DNA of 42,239 bases from Purshia tridentata (taxonomy: Eukaryota > Streptophyta > Magnoliopsida > Rosales > Rosaceae), in assembly GCA_003254885.1 (NCBI GenBank), contig QANT01006446.1, forward strand, positions 1 through 42,239. Reading direction: 5' to 3'. Every line of letters starts with the position of its first letter. The stretch's first letter is position 1. The notes under the pieces were generated by a model. It did not search any database and was not told the origin of the DNA. It worked only from the letters and a program-made list of their open reading frames with translations. Positions 21,401 through 28,823 of the stretch are shown in pieces. The position numbers and the translations under genes are program-made.

Positions 21401-23266
21401 GGCTCATTTGTTCTTATTGAGACTTTCACAGGTTGGAATTCTACTTCGTGCAATGGGGTATCCTCCTAAAACAATTATATATTTGGCTGGTGCTGAAACA
21501 TTTGGGGGTCAACGCTTTCTGGTCCCTTTGCATGGCATGTTTGCCAACTTAGTGGATCGCACTTCTTTGTGCAGCAATAAAGAGTTGTCTGATTTACTTG
21601 GACCTGAAACACCTCTTCCTGTAGTTCCTTTTAAACCGCCTCCAGCAAAAAGTGAGGAACAAATTAAAGAAGAATGGAATAGGGCTGGCCCTAGGCCTCG
21701 GCCTCTTCCTCCACCTCCTGGTAGACCTATTTATCAACATGAAAAAGAAGGCTGGTATGGTTGGATTACTGAGACTGAAACCGAACCAGACCCTTCGCCT
21801 GTGGATCTAAGGATGCAAGCACATAGATTACTTTGGGATGCTCTTGATTATATTGTCTCCGTAGAAGCAGACGCGTTCTTTCCTGGTTTTAACAATGATG
21901 GCAGTGGATGGCCAGATTTTTCAAGCTTGGTCATGGGACACCGTTTGTATGAGATTGCTTCTTCTAGAACATACCGACCAGACAGGTAAGATGGACATGA
22001 AAGCAATGTCTTGGGGTTTATAAGGAAGTTTTCAAATAATGCATTGAAATTGATTTAGTCAAAATTGTTTTACTTTGCATCTGCAGACTCGGGTTAATCT
22101 AACTTTTTTAATTCAAAAGTTCCCCAAGTCATTTGAATCTTAATTTTTTAATAGTAATTTTGAGATTTGTCAGAGGTTATACGATGTATTTTGCTCTCTT
22201 AGTAAATTATTTTTCATTACATGATAATAAGGTGAACAAAAAATGTGTTTTCCTTTGCAATCTTATGTACTATATCGGTCACATCTACATGCTCATTTCT
22301 GTGGATGAGCACTAACACACATACGGACATAATACTTGTGGGGGGTGTTGGGCTGGGAAATGCGCCCAACCTAATAAAACAATGTTGCCATATACTTGTT
22401 GGTTTCAGCTTTCCGGTGCTACATTGCCCCTTTATTTATCCAATGGTTAGCTGCTCTCTTTTAAAGCAATAGCTCCCAGACAGTTGGATTTACCTGTGAT
22501 CATGTTTAGCTTTTTCCCTAGGAGGCCTGCAATTGAAAATGAAAAAAGACTTGTGCACTTGTAGTTCTCACTTGAAGATCATTTTAGTTGTTTTTGCTCT
22601 ATAACCAATGGCTAATTCCTATAATTGGTTTCAGACTTCTCATCTTCATGTAATTTTATTTTAATTTTCTCTGCACAATTTTTTTTTTTTTGGTGGTACT
22701 TTACTACTAGGAAAAGCTCATGTTTAACAAATAATTCTTATTTCTATATGTAAAAAGAAAGAAGCATTCTTATTTGACTCTTTATGATAATGACTCAATA
22801 ACTTTGTATGTGCTCTTTGCTCTTCAACAGGAAAGTTATAGCAGAACTTTTCAACAAGACCAGAGACAATATGTACCACCACACGCATAATTGGACACTC
22901 TCAGTGCAGGAACATCTAAACAAAAGCTTAGGGGAGGAAGGCCTAATTAGGCAATCCCTCATGTCCAAACCAGCCTTATTCATTTCACACCCACTCCCTG
23001 AATGCTCTTGTAGAATATCTTCTGCTGAGGCTCCAAATCATGTGAAAGGTAGTGATGGCCAAATTGTATATGGAGGTGAAGAAGAGTGTCCCAAGTGGAT
23101 GCAACATGGTCAAGAAATTCCATCAGCTGGGGAAGAACAGGGTAAATTGGAGGACAATGAATTGTCAGAATATGGAAGTACTGAACAACCAGAATCAAAT
23201 GACATTGAAAGAACTAATGTTACTCTAGTCTTTGATCAGGATGATGAAATGGATCCGAATGACTAA
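3446..23266 (+). CDS. O-fucosyltransferase family protein (PF10250-like), 10 exons, 659 aa
   Basis: Exons: 3446-3613, 3704-3788, 4190-4260, 4340-4428, 4555-4798, 5570-5682, 9142-9232, 10365-10493, 21432-21985, 22831-23266 (1980 nt, TAA stop). Every intron is GT/AG and the phases match, giving one open frame. The first ATG is followed by basic residues and a hydrophobic anchor (about residues 9-23, [13 protein letters not shown]), as in type II Golgi glycosyltransferases. Plant O-fucosyltransferase landmarks follow in order: a GGF...IR nucleotide-site equivalent (100-106) in place of the usual [31 protein letters not shown] (269-275) where active relatives have [25 protein letters not shown] and [18 protein letters not shown]. 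The C-terminus (about 570-659) is hydrophilic and acidic ([10 protein letters not shown]). It appears closest to the divergent Arabidopsis clade I recall as At1g53770/At1g17270, possibly with SUB1. The family is sure; activity and ortholog are not. Confidence 0.9.
4799..5569 (+). other. Intron 5 of the O-fucosyltransferase gene
   Basis: A 771-bp intron between CAG|GTAGCT and TTCTCTTCAG|TCA. It is T-rich and contains no recognisable transposon or reading frame. It looks like ordinary intron sequence. Confidence 0.8.
6030..6680 (+). mobile_element. Copia-type LTR (truncated) plus primer-binding-site remnant, in intron 6
   Basis: From about 6290 to 6660 the sequence matches the reverse complement of the copia LTRs further on (13730-13880 and 15960-16120), for example GATTAGGTAATTAAT, GGGTGAGAGAACT and ACAAGGGATTTGGG. 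It ends ...AACTACAACA and is followed at once by ACAATTGGTATC, a remnant of the initiator-Met-tRNA primer site, so this is the 5' LTR side of an element whose body is gone. The left limit is uncertain (6030-6100). A 39-bp unit is tandemly duplicated inside it. Confidence 0.6.
6204..6281 (+). repeat. 39-bp tandem duplication inside the LTR fragment
   Basis: AAGACAACTTGCTTCCTACT... occurs at 6204 and again at 6243 with identical sequence over the whole 39-bp unit, ending GATTGTAATCT. Confidence 0.9.
6960..8150 (-). mobile_element. Degraded Copia-like retrotransposon: LTR (6960-7469) and 3' internal remnant
   Basis: Read on the minus strand, a polypurine tract (CTAGGGGGAAATTAG, about 7484-7470) precedes an LTR that contains a TATA-like TCTATATAA and ends ...GTTCTACATCA at 6960. 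The same LTR family recurs in the opposite direction at about 8570-8891. Internal sequence up to about 8150 has only short frame pieces and many stops. Some resemble the extreme 3' end of a copia pol reading frame, but I cannot assign a domain. The LTR start reads TATAG rather than TG, so the boundary is approximate. Confidence 0.5.
8570..8891 (+). mobile_element. Partial Copia-like LTR, inverted relative to the one at 6960-7469
   Basis: The segment matches the reverse complement of 6960-7340: GGGAGACTGAAAAT, ACATCTATATAA, AAAATACTAGAAACACTC in complement, and the terminal GTTCTACATCA at 8881-8891. It lacks about 50 bp present in the other copy (around 7137-7190). No internal region follows. 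It is either a truncated solo LTR or the product of an inversion between two insertions. Confidence 0.6.
9590..9616 (+). repeat. (CT)n microsatellite followed by C run
   Basis: A run of TCTCTC in intron 7 passes into nine consecutive C bases. It is a simple repeat with no other content. Confidence 0.85.
9755..10315 (+). mobile_element. L1-type LINE, 5'-truncated 3' end, in intron 7
   Basis: The segment begins at CTGAATCGGGCAACC and runs to a poly-A tract (10301-10312) shortly after AATAAAAG. It is close to the reverse complement of 18970-19350, the 3' part of the larger LINE in intron 8, so both are the same family. Frame remnants match the zinc-binding RT-associated C-terminal region of plant L1 ORF2. 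Severe 5' truncation with a poly-A tail is the usual outcome of target-primed reverse transcription. I found no clear target duplication. Confidence 0.8.
10506..10665 (+). repeat. Imperfect tandem duplication, period 91 bp
   Basis: CTAAATTTCACATCTATGTTA occurs at 10506 and at about 10597, followed in each copy by a similar stretch (GTAAGCC/TTAAGCC, TTGTGCAG, GTCC-TA-TGGTG). It lies just after the exon 8 donor site, in intron 8. Confidence 0.8.
10695..11150 (-). mobile_element. L1-type LINE 3' fragment
   Basis: On the minus strand this encodes, with stops, the hallmark C-terminal motif of plant LINE ORF2 ([12 protein letters not shown], then VRIWASLWA) at about 11060-10950. It ends in a tail with T/A runs at about 10695 (plus-strand tttaaattttaaaatttt). 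The body 5' of this is missing. It differs clearly from the LINE at 18812-21150, so it is a different subfamily. Confidence 0.7.
11151..11461. other. Intron 8 sequence without recognised features
   Basis: AT-rich stretch between two LINE pieces. No open frame or repeat was recognised. Confidence 0.5.
11611..12039 (-). repeat. 3' LTR of the gypsy element, outer end truncated
   Basis: It is collinear with 17655-18011 (AGGGCATCTAAGTCTTGTTGA near one end and GACTCGATGCATGATG at the other). It has about 50 bp absent from the other LTR (around 11905-11955). The outermost ~87 bp of the LTR (TGACGCAGCG...) is missing. A poly-A run of more than 30 bases at 11707-11743 contains the only N of the window (11721). 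Confidence 0.8.
11983..12375 (-). pseudogene. Gypsy integrase C-terminal region
   Basis: An open stretch of 130 codons reads through the integrase C-terminal module. [13 protein letters not shown] and [18 protein letters not shown] are followed by [11 protein letters not shown], the familiar VGD...RFP...KLSARKIGP pattern of plant gypsy integrases. The frame then runs into the 3' LTR at about 12039, so its last ~20 codons are LTR sequence. No chromodomain is recognisable. Upstream the frame is broken by stops between 12376 and 12770. Confidence 0.6.
12774..13055 (-). pseudogene. Gypsy integrase zinc-finger end and core start
   Basis: 93 codons: the HHCC finger end ([13 protein letters not shown]), the linker [12 protein letters not shown] and the first catalytic aspartate segment ([16 protein letters not shown]), then FVVVDRF. 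A stop follows shortly after FIQC. In the next ~400 bases only broken frame pieces match the rest of the core. Integrase normally needs the D,D-35-E triad in one frame, so this copy is dead. Confidence 0.7.
13083..13340 (-). pseudogene. Gypsy RT start joined to RNase H end by an internal deletion
   Basis: On the minus strand, RT N-terminal sequence runs from the copia insertion to about 13310 (CAVPALL then TPKKD in neighbouring frames). It then switches directly to the RNase H end, [15 protein letters not shown]. The whole RT palm, including the catalytic YVDD-type motif, and most of RNase H are missing. The open frame continues toward the integrase for 85 codons. Confidence 0.65.
13529..14236 (-). 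repeat. 3' LTR of the copia element
   Basis: 708 bp, collinear with 15761-16474. The outer end reads TATTGAATAATC in place of TGTTGAATAATC, a single-base loss of the TG/CA terminus. It contains the repeated motif AGGACCGGTCCT. Confidence 0.9.
14170..14820 (-). pseudogene. Copia GAG-pre-integrase region and deleted downstream pol
   Basis: The 96-codon frame at 14820-14530 reads [17 protein letters not shown], then [26 protein letters not shown] in two runs, then [18 protein letters not shown] text. This is the segment between protease and integrase in Tork-type copia polyproteins. Downstream (14484-14170) only unmatched frame is present before the LTR, so integrase, RT and RNase H have been lost. 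Confidence 0.65.
14850..15577 (-). pseudogene. Copia gag (UBN2-like), zinc knuckle and protease remnants
   Basis: 15577-15329: 82 codons with [16 protein letters not shown] and [12 protein letters not shown], the retrotransposon gag (UBN2) pattern ending in [14 protein letters not shown] knuckle (CYKCKE-GHIKKDC) follows near 15065-15025 with a stop inside it. A protease-like WILD(S)SS.H segment lies near 14925-14895, where DSGAS/DSACS would be expected. Frameshifts separate the pieces, so no functional Gag-protease is made. Confidence 0.6.
15761..16474 (-). repeat. 5' LTR of the copia element
   Basis: 714 bp; minus-strand ends TGTTATGTTTTGG...GATTATTCAACA. By eye it is about 93-95% identical to 13529-14236. 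The main difference is a short tandem repeat of the unit CAAACCTCTGC near 16267-16295. Confidence 0.92.
16815..17540 (-). pseudogene. Gypsy gag fused in frame to protease by an internal deletion
   Basis: 241 codons starting [11 protein letters not shown]. An acidic linker (about 60-75, [11 protein letters not shown]) precedes the capsid N-terminal part ([17 protein letters not shown], 116-132) and [12 protein letters not shown] (144-155). It then jumps directly to the protease, with the active-site text [14 protein letters not shown] (186-199). The C-terminal capsid and nucleocapsid zinc knuckle are missing, which shortens a region normally several hundred residues long. The frame stayed open, so a Gag-protease fusion of this size could be translated. 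A stop ends it before RT. Confidence 0.75.
17553..17564 (-). other. Primer-binding site of the gypsy element
   Basis: Complement TGGCATCAGAGC, one base from the plant initiator-Met-tRNA 3' complement TGGTATCAGAGC. It lies three bases inside the 5' LTR end at 17568. Confidence 0.8.
17568..18011 (-). repeat. 5' LTR of the gypsy element
   Basis: 444 bp with TG...CA ends (plus strand TGACGCAGCG...GATGTATCA). It abuts the primer site on the inside and the LINE remainder on the outside. A poly-A run lies at 17758-17773. Confidence 0.8.
18371..18811. other. Intron 8 sequence between LINEs
   Basis: AT-rich with a short TG repeat (18409-18421). No open frame was recognised. Confidence 0.5.
19167..19604 (-). 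pseudogene. LINE ORF2 C-terminal zinc-binding region (zf-RVT-like)
   Basis: 145 codons with [20 protein letters not shown], then a cysteine/histidine cluster ([24 protein letters not shown]). This is the C-terminal zinc module that follows RT in plant L1 ORF2. The frame ends at LAVM, where the usual ILWVVW-ERN motif should start. The remaining sequence to 18812 carries broken pieces and the 3' UTR. Confidence 0.7.
20410..21051 (-). pseudogene. LINE reverse transcriptase domain
   Basis: 213 codons containing the conserved L1 RT blocks in order: [22 protein letters not shown], in which the final residues begin the EVVEE helix; [11 protein letters not shown] (block A aspartate); [16 protein letters not shown] (block B); [11 protein letters not shown] (block C, the catalytic ADD); and [10 protein letters not shown]. 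All catalytic residues are present, but the frame lacks the endonuclease and its own start, so it is part of a truncated element. Confidence 0.85.
21986..22830 (+). other. Intron 9 of the O-fucosyltransferase gene
   Basis: 845 bp between AG|GTAAGA and TCTTCAACAG|GAAAG. T-rich, with a 12-base T run near 22679. No transposon or frame was recognised. Confidence 0.85.
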
Positions 23267-24493
23267 AATTGGATTTACAAATGGTACACGTTCCATCTTT
23301 TTTCCAAGGTGGCATTCAGTTTCCAGAATTTTCTTCTGAAATGGAAATTTTTGGAGGTAGAGGGTACCACGAAGGTTTAATCCATGGCTCCAACTTTGCC
23401 ATTTTGACAAGAAATAGGTATTCAAATATATTCTTTGCAAAATTCTTGGGTTTTTTATAGCAACATAAGCAGAGTTACTTGTTAACCTTCTTACGAAATG
23501 GGGATTGGGATAACATCAATGCACTTTGGGGCAAACTGACCAGAGTTTTGTACACCTGATTTTTTTAAGGACATTGAAGGTTTATAGTCATAGGAAAAGG
23601 TTTACGTGTTAGATCAGGCACCTGTGTAATTTTTATTTTTTATTTATTTTATACAGTAAAAATGAGAAGTACACTGAATCAGTCGCTGTGAATCTTTTGT
23701 TAAATTTTTGTTGGAGTTTGATTCTTTATTAAAACATTTACTGTCAGAATTGGTTGATTTTATAGCATGTCATCGTTGTTATATAGGTGGTTCAGTTTGG
23801 AGGGGGTTCCAAATAATTATAAAAGAGGTTCATATCGGAAAGGGAAAGGGAACATTTTAGATATACAACTCAGCAGTATGGTATTATACTAATACCCTGG
23901 AACATCAATCATGGATACCCTGAAACATCAATCATGGAATTCACATCCAGGTTATTACCTAATAAAATAGAAGCAATAACCAATATCAATCAACATGAGC
24001 CAATAAACAAACACATTTAAAATAGTAGCAAAACACTATCAGATACATCAATAAATAAGTAATGGCATTTTAAGCATATTATAAATCACATATATAATAA
24101 GCATACATGTGTGTTATCAAGCCCTAAAGACCAATTGATAACTTCACCATCAATTTATCTTCTAATTATATTATTATACTTAATTATTATAATTTCATAT
24201 GAAATAAATGCTATGCACACCAATGCACGCATACTTGGCCTACAATACTATAATTCATAGTTTATTTATATCATATCTTAATATTATGATATGGTAAAGA
24301 AAGCTTCCATGGTACGCCATAAGATCATGGATCGTATTTCAGTTTAAGAAGCAATGAAACCTAGGCATCAAAACGTTCTGACCACCCTTCACATTACTTT
24401 CCACCCTTCAGTTTAGCATATGTTGTTGCCTGGCTGCTGAGCTTGAAAACTATTAGTTTTAGATATTCTCACGTTAAACAGATTTGTCCTCAA
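23267..24493 (+). other. 3' UTR and AT-rich downstream flank
   Basis: The region follows the stop codon of the O-fucosyltransferase gene. A canonical AATAAA is not evident within the first 400 bp; A/T-rich stretches near 23630-23660 could serve as a near-upstream element. An 18-bp unit is repeated at about 23899 and 23920 (AACATCAATCATGGA). From 23950 the sequence is very AT-rich. No gene was seen. Confidence 0.5.
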
Positions 24494-24604
24494 TGGCAGA
24501 CAACAATGACCCACAAATCTTTACAATAATTAAAGAAGATTTTGAAATAGACAAAGAGTTTTTACGTAAAGACTACTTTTCAAAAGCACCTGATACTGAT
24601 ATGG
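24494..24604 (+). pseudogene. Inverted, diverged fragment of a pararetrovirus polyprotein (start of the region after the movement protein)
   Basis: On the plus strand 37 open codons begin at an ATG (DPQIFTIIKEDFEIDK). They are clearly homologous to the minus-strand viral frame that starts at 30796 (DPQIFTIINNNFTIDK). Nucleotide identity is only about 70%, so this piece comes from a different viral lineage or a much older integration than the main copy. It abuts the minus-strand viral sequence at about 24605, an inversion junction. Confidence 0.7.
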
Positions 24605-24844
24605 TCACATATGGATCACTGACAGAACTTTGAGGGCTCTTTTGATCTGGCGGATTTCTGAGTTTGTGAAGATGAGATCTTCTCTTGCAGATTTGAAATT
24701 GAAATAGTACAATTGGTATTGTGGGTCATGGGGATGAATATTTGAAAGTTGTTCGAAACAGTAATGAATATATCTTTCATTAACTGGTCTACTAAAATTT
24801 TGCAAATAATTTAAATGTGTTTGTAAAAGCAATCCATTTGACAT
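24605..24844 (-). CDS. Small frame in the viral leader side, unidentified
   Basis: 79 codons (MSNGLLLQTHL to LSVIHM) lie about 40 bases beyond the viral poly(A) signal, where the pregenomic leader would be. The text has protein-like composition with no motif I recognise. It may be a short leader frame or a piece of another viral region joined here. It ends at the inversion junction at 24605. Confidence 0.25.
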   Translation of the reverse strand: MSNGLLLQTHLNYLQNFSRPVNERYIHYCFEQLSNIHPHDPQYQLYYFNFKSAREDLIFTNSEIRQIKRALKVLSVIHM

Positions 24845-24884
24845 AATAAAATTTGAAAATAAAAATTGAAGCTTTGAAATAAAG

Positions 24885-24890
24885 TTTATT
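24885..24890 (-). terminator. Viral poly(A) signal AATAAA
   Basis: AATAAA on the minus strand, in an AT-rich context, about 180 bases downstream of the TATA box. A second A/T-rich candidate lies at 24843-24848 (plus strand). Confidence 0.55.
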
Positions 24891-25068
24891 GAAATATAAA
24901 CTTACAGGTTTGGGGTTCAGAGAACCAAAATCTACAGGTACATTTGATCTTGGAGAGTAGACCGACTTATTACTAAATTTTTACAATGGAGAACTCTCTG
25001 ATATTTTGATCTTGTTCAGAAAACTTGATTCTAAAAACTCGATGCCTACAACCCAGGCAACTGAGTCA

Positions 25069-25075
25069 TTATATA
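25069..25075 (-). promoter_or_regulatory. Viral pregenomic promoter TATA box
   Basis: TATATAA on the minus strand (context AAATCTATATAATGACTCAG), in the intergenic part after the last coding domain. The layout TATA - about 180 nt - AATAAA is like that of the caulimovirus 35S promoter region, in which terminally redundant pregenomic RNA is made. Confidence 0.6.
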
Positions 25076-25287
25076 GATTTTTGAATTACATTTGATTTGA
25101 TAAATTTTGGAGTCTGGAATGTGATCCGGACAGCTGGAAAAGTGAAATAGTGAGGAATCTCTACTATTGCACTATTGAGAAAGTGGCTTTCGCCAATTGC
25201 TCCAACTTTACACTGTTTTCTTTTGAAAAGTAACTTGTCCGCAAGCGTCCGCAGGAGACAAGGATGACTTGAGAATCTTTGCTTTGC

Positions 25288-26208
25288 TTAAAAGTCATCC
25301 AGATCATCATATTGAGTATCTGGGTCTTGGGAATCTTGAAAGTAAGGGGCCGGCGTGGGCACCTGGCCGTCAGAGTTTGAGTTGTCTTCATCATCACTTT
25401 GAGAAATTTGGCTTAACACTTCCTTTAGTTTCTTGGCGTACTCTTTGCGGGAGGTGACAGAGGATAAGTCACTTTGAATCTTTGATTTTTGGAGAAGGAA
25501 TTGTGCATGGTCCTCATTGTGCGGGACCGCCTTGGCATTGGAGAATTGTGGGTGAGATTTGAACCAATTCATGACCGCAGATTTTGTGATGCGATCAGTC
25601 TTGAATCCGTCCCACCATTTGACTTTGTACCTGCGCATAAGGTAGGGGCTCTGGGAGAGAGTCCTTTGGGTAGTGTAGATTTCCCAAGAGAAAATCCACG
25701 CAATATTCATTGAACAAAAGAATCAGAATAATGGATCAATTGTTTGAAGATTTGTTGATTTTAAATTCTTTTGAAATAGTTGAAAAATTGGAATAAGATC
25801 ATTTGGAAGGATTTCATCAATAGCACCAAATCGATGCCAGATGTCTTTGAACCAAAAAGGGGTTTTGAGCTTGAAGTTGTGACAGAAGAAAATGAACCAT
25901 GAATGTTGCCTGGCTTTGTTTTGGAGATAAAAGACATTTGACCAGGCATCAATGTAGTCCCAGTAACAACAAAATTGAGGGGAAAATTTTTGAGAAAGTT
26001 TTTTCATAGTGTTGGGGTGTTGTCCCCAATCACTAAGTGTTAAAACCTTTTTGATTTGAATTTTTGAATGAGTAATTTGATCTTGGGTCCTGTTGTGGGT
26101 AATGACAATTGAGTCAGTATCCACCAGGATGAATTCATAAAATTTTTGAGTATTTGCGGGATTTGTAGCCAAAAAGAAATTTGGGTAAGTTAATTTTCGT
26201 AAGATCAT
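25288..26208 (-). pseudogene. Pararetroviral C-terminal domains downstream of RNase H, two open frames
   Basis: 26208-25723 (161 codons, with LTLSDWGQHPNTMKKLSQ and FWFKDIWHRFGAIDEILP) and 25710-25288 (140 codons, with YKVKWWDGFKTDRITKSAV and an acidic Ser/Asp-rich tail ending in TQYDDLDDF). Both are separated from the RNase H frame by shifts. I do not recognise a domain of known function. Their position at the end of the polyprotein and their conserved, protein-like composition mark them as real viral coding sequence. The last 130 bases of the acidic tail recur at 32090-32157 and 33182-33312. Confidence 0.6.
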
Positions 26209-26249
26209 ATAAGGGTCAGGGTCATCGACCTCTTCCTCAATATATGAAA

Positions 26250-26453
26250 TTACACTTGGATGGGATTTGCAGTAGTATAAACTCTTATTTGAGGAAGCCG
26301 AGGCTTTTGGTCTATTGAGGGCTTGGAAAGTGTTTGAGATTGGGATGTCTTAACCAAGAACATTGAGAAAACTTGGTGAAGACTTTCAGGTTTCTTTTGA
26401 GACCTTTGGGGTTTGGGCATAAGATGCCTTTGTGGAAGGGGAGGCTTTCTCAC
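26250..26453 (-). pseudogene. Proline/lysine/serine-rich spacer of the viral polyprotein
   Basis: 67 codons in the same frame as RNase H after the stop at 26556, rich in Pro, Lys, Gln and Ser (KPQRSQKKPESLHQVF). It has low complexity and no domain. It links RNase H to the C-terminal domains. Confidence 0.45.
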
Positions 26454-26555
26454 TCATTTTCCTTGGAGGAATTCCTTGGTAAGAAAATCAGGGAGAAAAT
26501 TTTGATCACCTTTGATGAATTCGATGTTAAAATCAAAAATTGAGAGTAAAGCTTG

Positions 26556-26927
26556 TCATCTGGCAAAAATTTGTTTTGCTGCTAAATTTTTAACATCTTT
26601 TTCTAAAACATCTTTTGCTGCTTTACAATCAATTCGTAAAAGAAATTTTTGATTGAGTAAGTCATCTTGAAATTTTGTGATACATAGCACTATAAAAAGA
26701 ATTTCTTTTTTAATAGTACTATATTTGGCTTGGGTTGGGTCCCAGATTCCTGAGGTGAACCTAACCAACTGTTCGGGTCGACCTGTATATCTTTGTTTGA
26801 GGATCCCACCATATCCTAAGTCAGATGCATCTGTTTCCACAACTTTAGAAGTAGATTCATCAGGGAGAATTAGACAAGGAAGATGTTTGACTAAACTTTT
26901 GACCTTTGTCACTACTTGGGTATGCAC
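26556..26927 (-). pseudogene. Pararetroviral RNase H
   Basis: 123 codons continue the RT frame after a stop at 26934. RT connection text (LPCLILPDESTSKVVETD) leads into the first RNase H aspartate (ETDASDLGYGGIL), then KKEILFIVLCITKFQDDL and FLLRIDCKAAKDVL, which carry the later acidic residues. The domain ends at a stop just after QIFAR, slightly short. It would degrade the RNA of the RNA/DNA hybrid during viral DNA synthesis. Confidence 0.75.
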
Positions 26928-26933
26928 ATTAGA

Positions 26934-27365
26934 CTAAGGAGGAGGATTCTTTTTAAGTCTTTGGTATAGGGGTTTGCAGATGAGGGTCAGTTCTTGGATA
27001 AAGTCGGAGACATAGTTTAGACATCCTAAGAACCTTTGGAGTTGAGTTTTGTCTTTGAGTTCATCTGGAAATTTGTCGGCAAATTCTATAGTCCTGGAGA
27101 TGGGGACTATTGAATTTTGATAGATGTTGTGTCCTAGAAATCTAATTTTTTTTTTAAATAGGTTAATCTTTTTTGAGGAAAGAACTAGACGATTTTCTTT
27201 AATGATTTTAAAGAAAAGGCTTAAGTGTTTCCAGTGTTGGTCAATTGATTTGGAGAAGATGAGTACATCATCAATATATACTAAAGAAAAATTGGTATAG
27301 GGATTGAAAATATTATTCATCATTTTTTGAAATTCAGAGGGAGCATTTTTGAGACCAAAGGGCAT
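26934..27365 (-). pseudogene. Pararetroviral reverse transcriptase, palm and thumb
   Basis: 143 codons from MPFGLKNAPSEFQKMM through the catalytic YIDD (27278-27267, in LVYIDDVLIFS) to KIRFLGHNIYQ and RFLGCLNYVSDFI. All core RT motifs are intact here. The frame is the same as that of the fingers domain upstream, but a stop at 27441 separates them and another stop ends this segment. Confidence 0.85.
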
Positions 27366-27440
27366 TACGGTCCATTCGTATTGCCCGAAAGGAACATTGA
27401 AGGCTGTTTTGTACCGATCTTGTTTGGTGATTTGGACCTG

Positions 27441-28823
27441 CTAAAATCCTGACTTAAGATCGAATTTTGAGAAAATATTAGCGTTAACCAGTCTTTTGAG
27501 AAGGTCTCTTTTGTTAGGAATAGGATATCTAATCCATTGGAGGGCTTTGTTTAAGGGTTTGTAGTTGATTACAAGTCTTGGGGCTCCACGTTCTAGTTCA
27601 GAAGCTTTCTGAACATAGAAGGCTGAGCAACTCCAAAGGGATTTGCTGGGCCTAATTAGGCCTTTGTTCAGGAGGTCATTTATCTCCTTTTTGCAGTATT
27701 CCATCAGGTCCTGGCTCATCTGGATGGGCCTTGATTTAGTAGGAATTTTGCTTTCATCGAAGTCCTTTTCATAGGGAAGAGTAACGAAGTACTGTTTCCT
27801 ATGAGTGAAGGCATTTGGGCTTTCAGCGGTAACTTCTTTGATTAATTTGGATTTAAAGCTTTCAATTTTTTGGACAAGCTCTGGTTGGGCTAATTGGGCT
27901 TTTATTCTTTTGAGGTCTATTTCCTGTCTGAGGAAATTGATTTGGGCTTTCTTTCTTTCTAGGAGGCTTATTTTATTTTTAACTAAGAGGTCTTGAATAG
28001 TATTGATATCCCTTTGTTTGGGTCTTTCTAGGAATTCAAGATAGCCCTCTTTTCCTAGGACTTTAGAGGTAATCCCGTCAGGAGTTACCGTGAAAGGTTG
28101 AAGCAGGCTTAGGAAGGGTGTTCCTAAAATGACTTCTCTTTCAATAATTTTGACAACTATAAAAGGAGTTTGGATACAGATTGGGCCAACACAAACATGG
28201 GTTTTTGGGACTTTATATTTGATGAACAGGGCTGACCCATTTGCTGCACTAAGGCTTTCTTGGGTTTTCTCACAGAATTTTGTTGGTATGATTCCTTCAC
28301 AGATACAGTTGAGGTCTGCTCCGGAATCAAGGAGGGCAATCACAGTGGTTTGAAAATCTTTTATTTTGATCGTAACTCTAGTCTTCCATTTTTGGTAGGA
28401 AATTTGGGATATAGTTTGTAGAAAGGTATCGTCCTTTGGGGACTGTTCCCTGGTTCGCTCACTAGGCTCACTAGGAGTTGGAGAGTTATTGGGTGAGTCA
28501 ATATCCTGGGTAAGCCTAAGCCTAACCATGGATAACTCAGACTTTAATTGGGCTATTTCTCCTTTTAGATTGTTGACTTCCCTTTGGAGGTCTGCTAGGG
28601 AAACCGTAGCAGGCTTTGGGCTTGACAGGCTGTTTAAAATATCTTTGAAGTTAAGGAATTGAGAAGGCTTTTGGACTCTAGAGTTTTCGGGCTGATCACC
28701 TAGGATTGACTTAAGGGCCTTTAAGTATTGGGCTTGGACTTCGGGATTTTCAATTTGTAAAGCATGTTGAAGGAGGTCTGTTTTGGTTTTTTGATCTATG
28801 GTTTTTATTTTCTTTGAGATCAT
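27441..28823 (-). pseudogene. Pararetroviral aspartic protease and RT fingers
   Basis: 460 codons, the longest viral frame. The N-terminal ~110 residues are helical and polar, with a coiled-coil-like stretch (LQREVNNLKGEIAQLKSEL, about 84-102). The protease follows with the catalytic ALLDSGADLNCI (DSG codons at 28328-28320) and ILGTPFL. Then come a linker and the RT fingers (INDLLNKGLIRPSKSLWS, RLVINYKPLNKAL, FSKFDLKSGF). A stop at the end of DLKSGF cuts the RT. The frame differs from the capsid frame, so a shift lies between 29186 and 28823. Confidence 0.85.
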
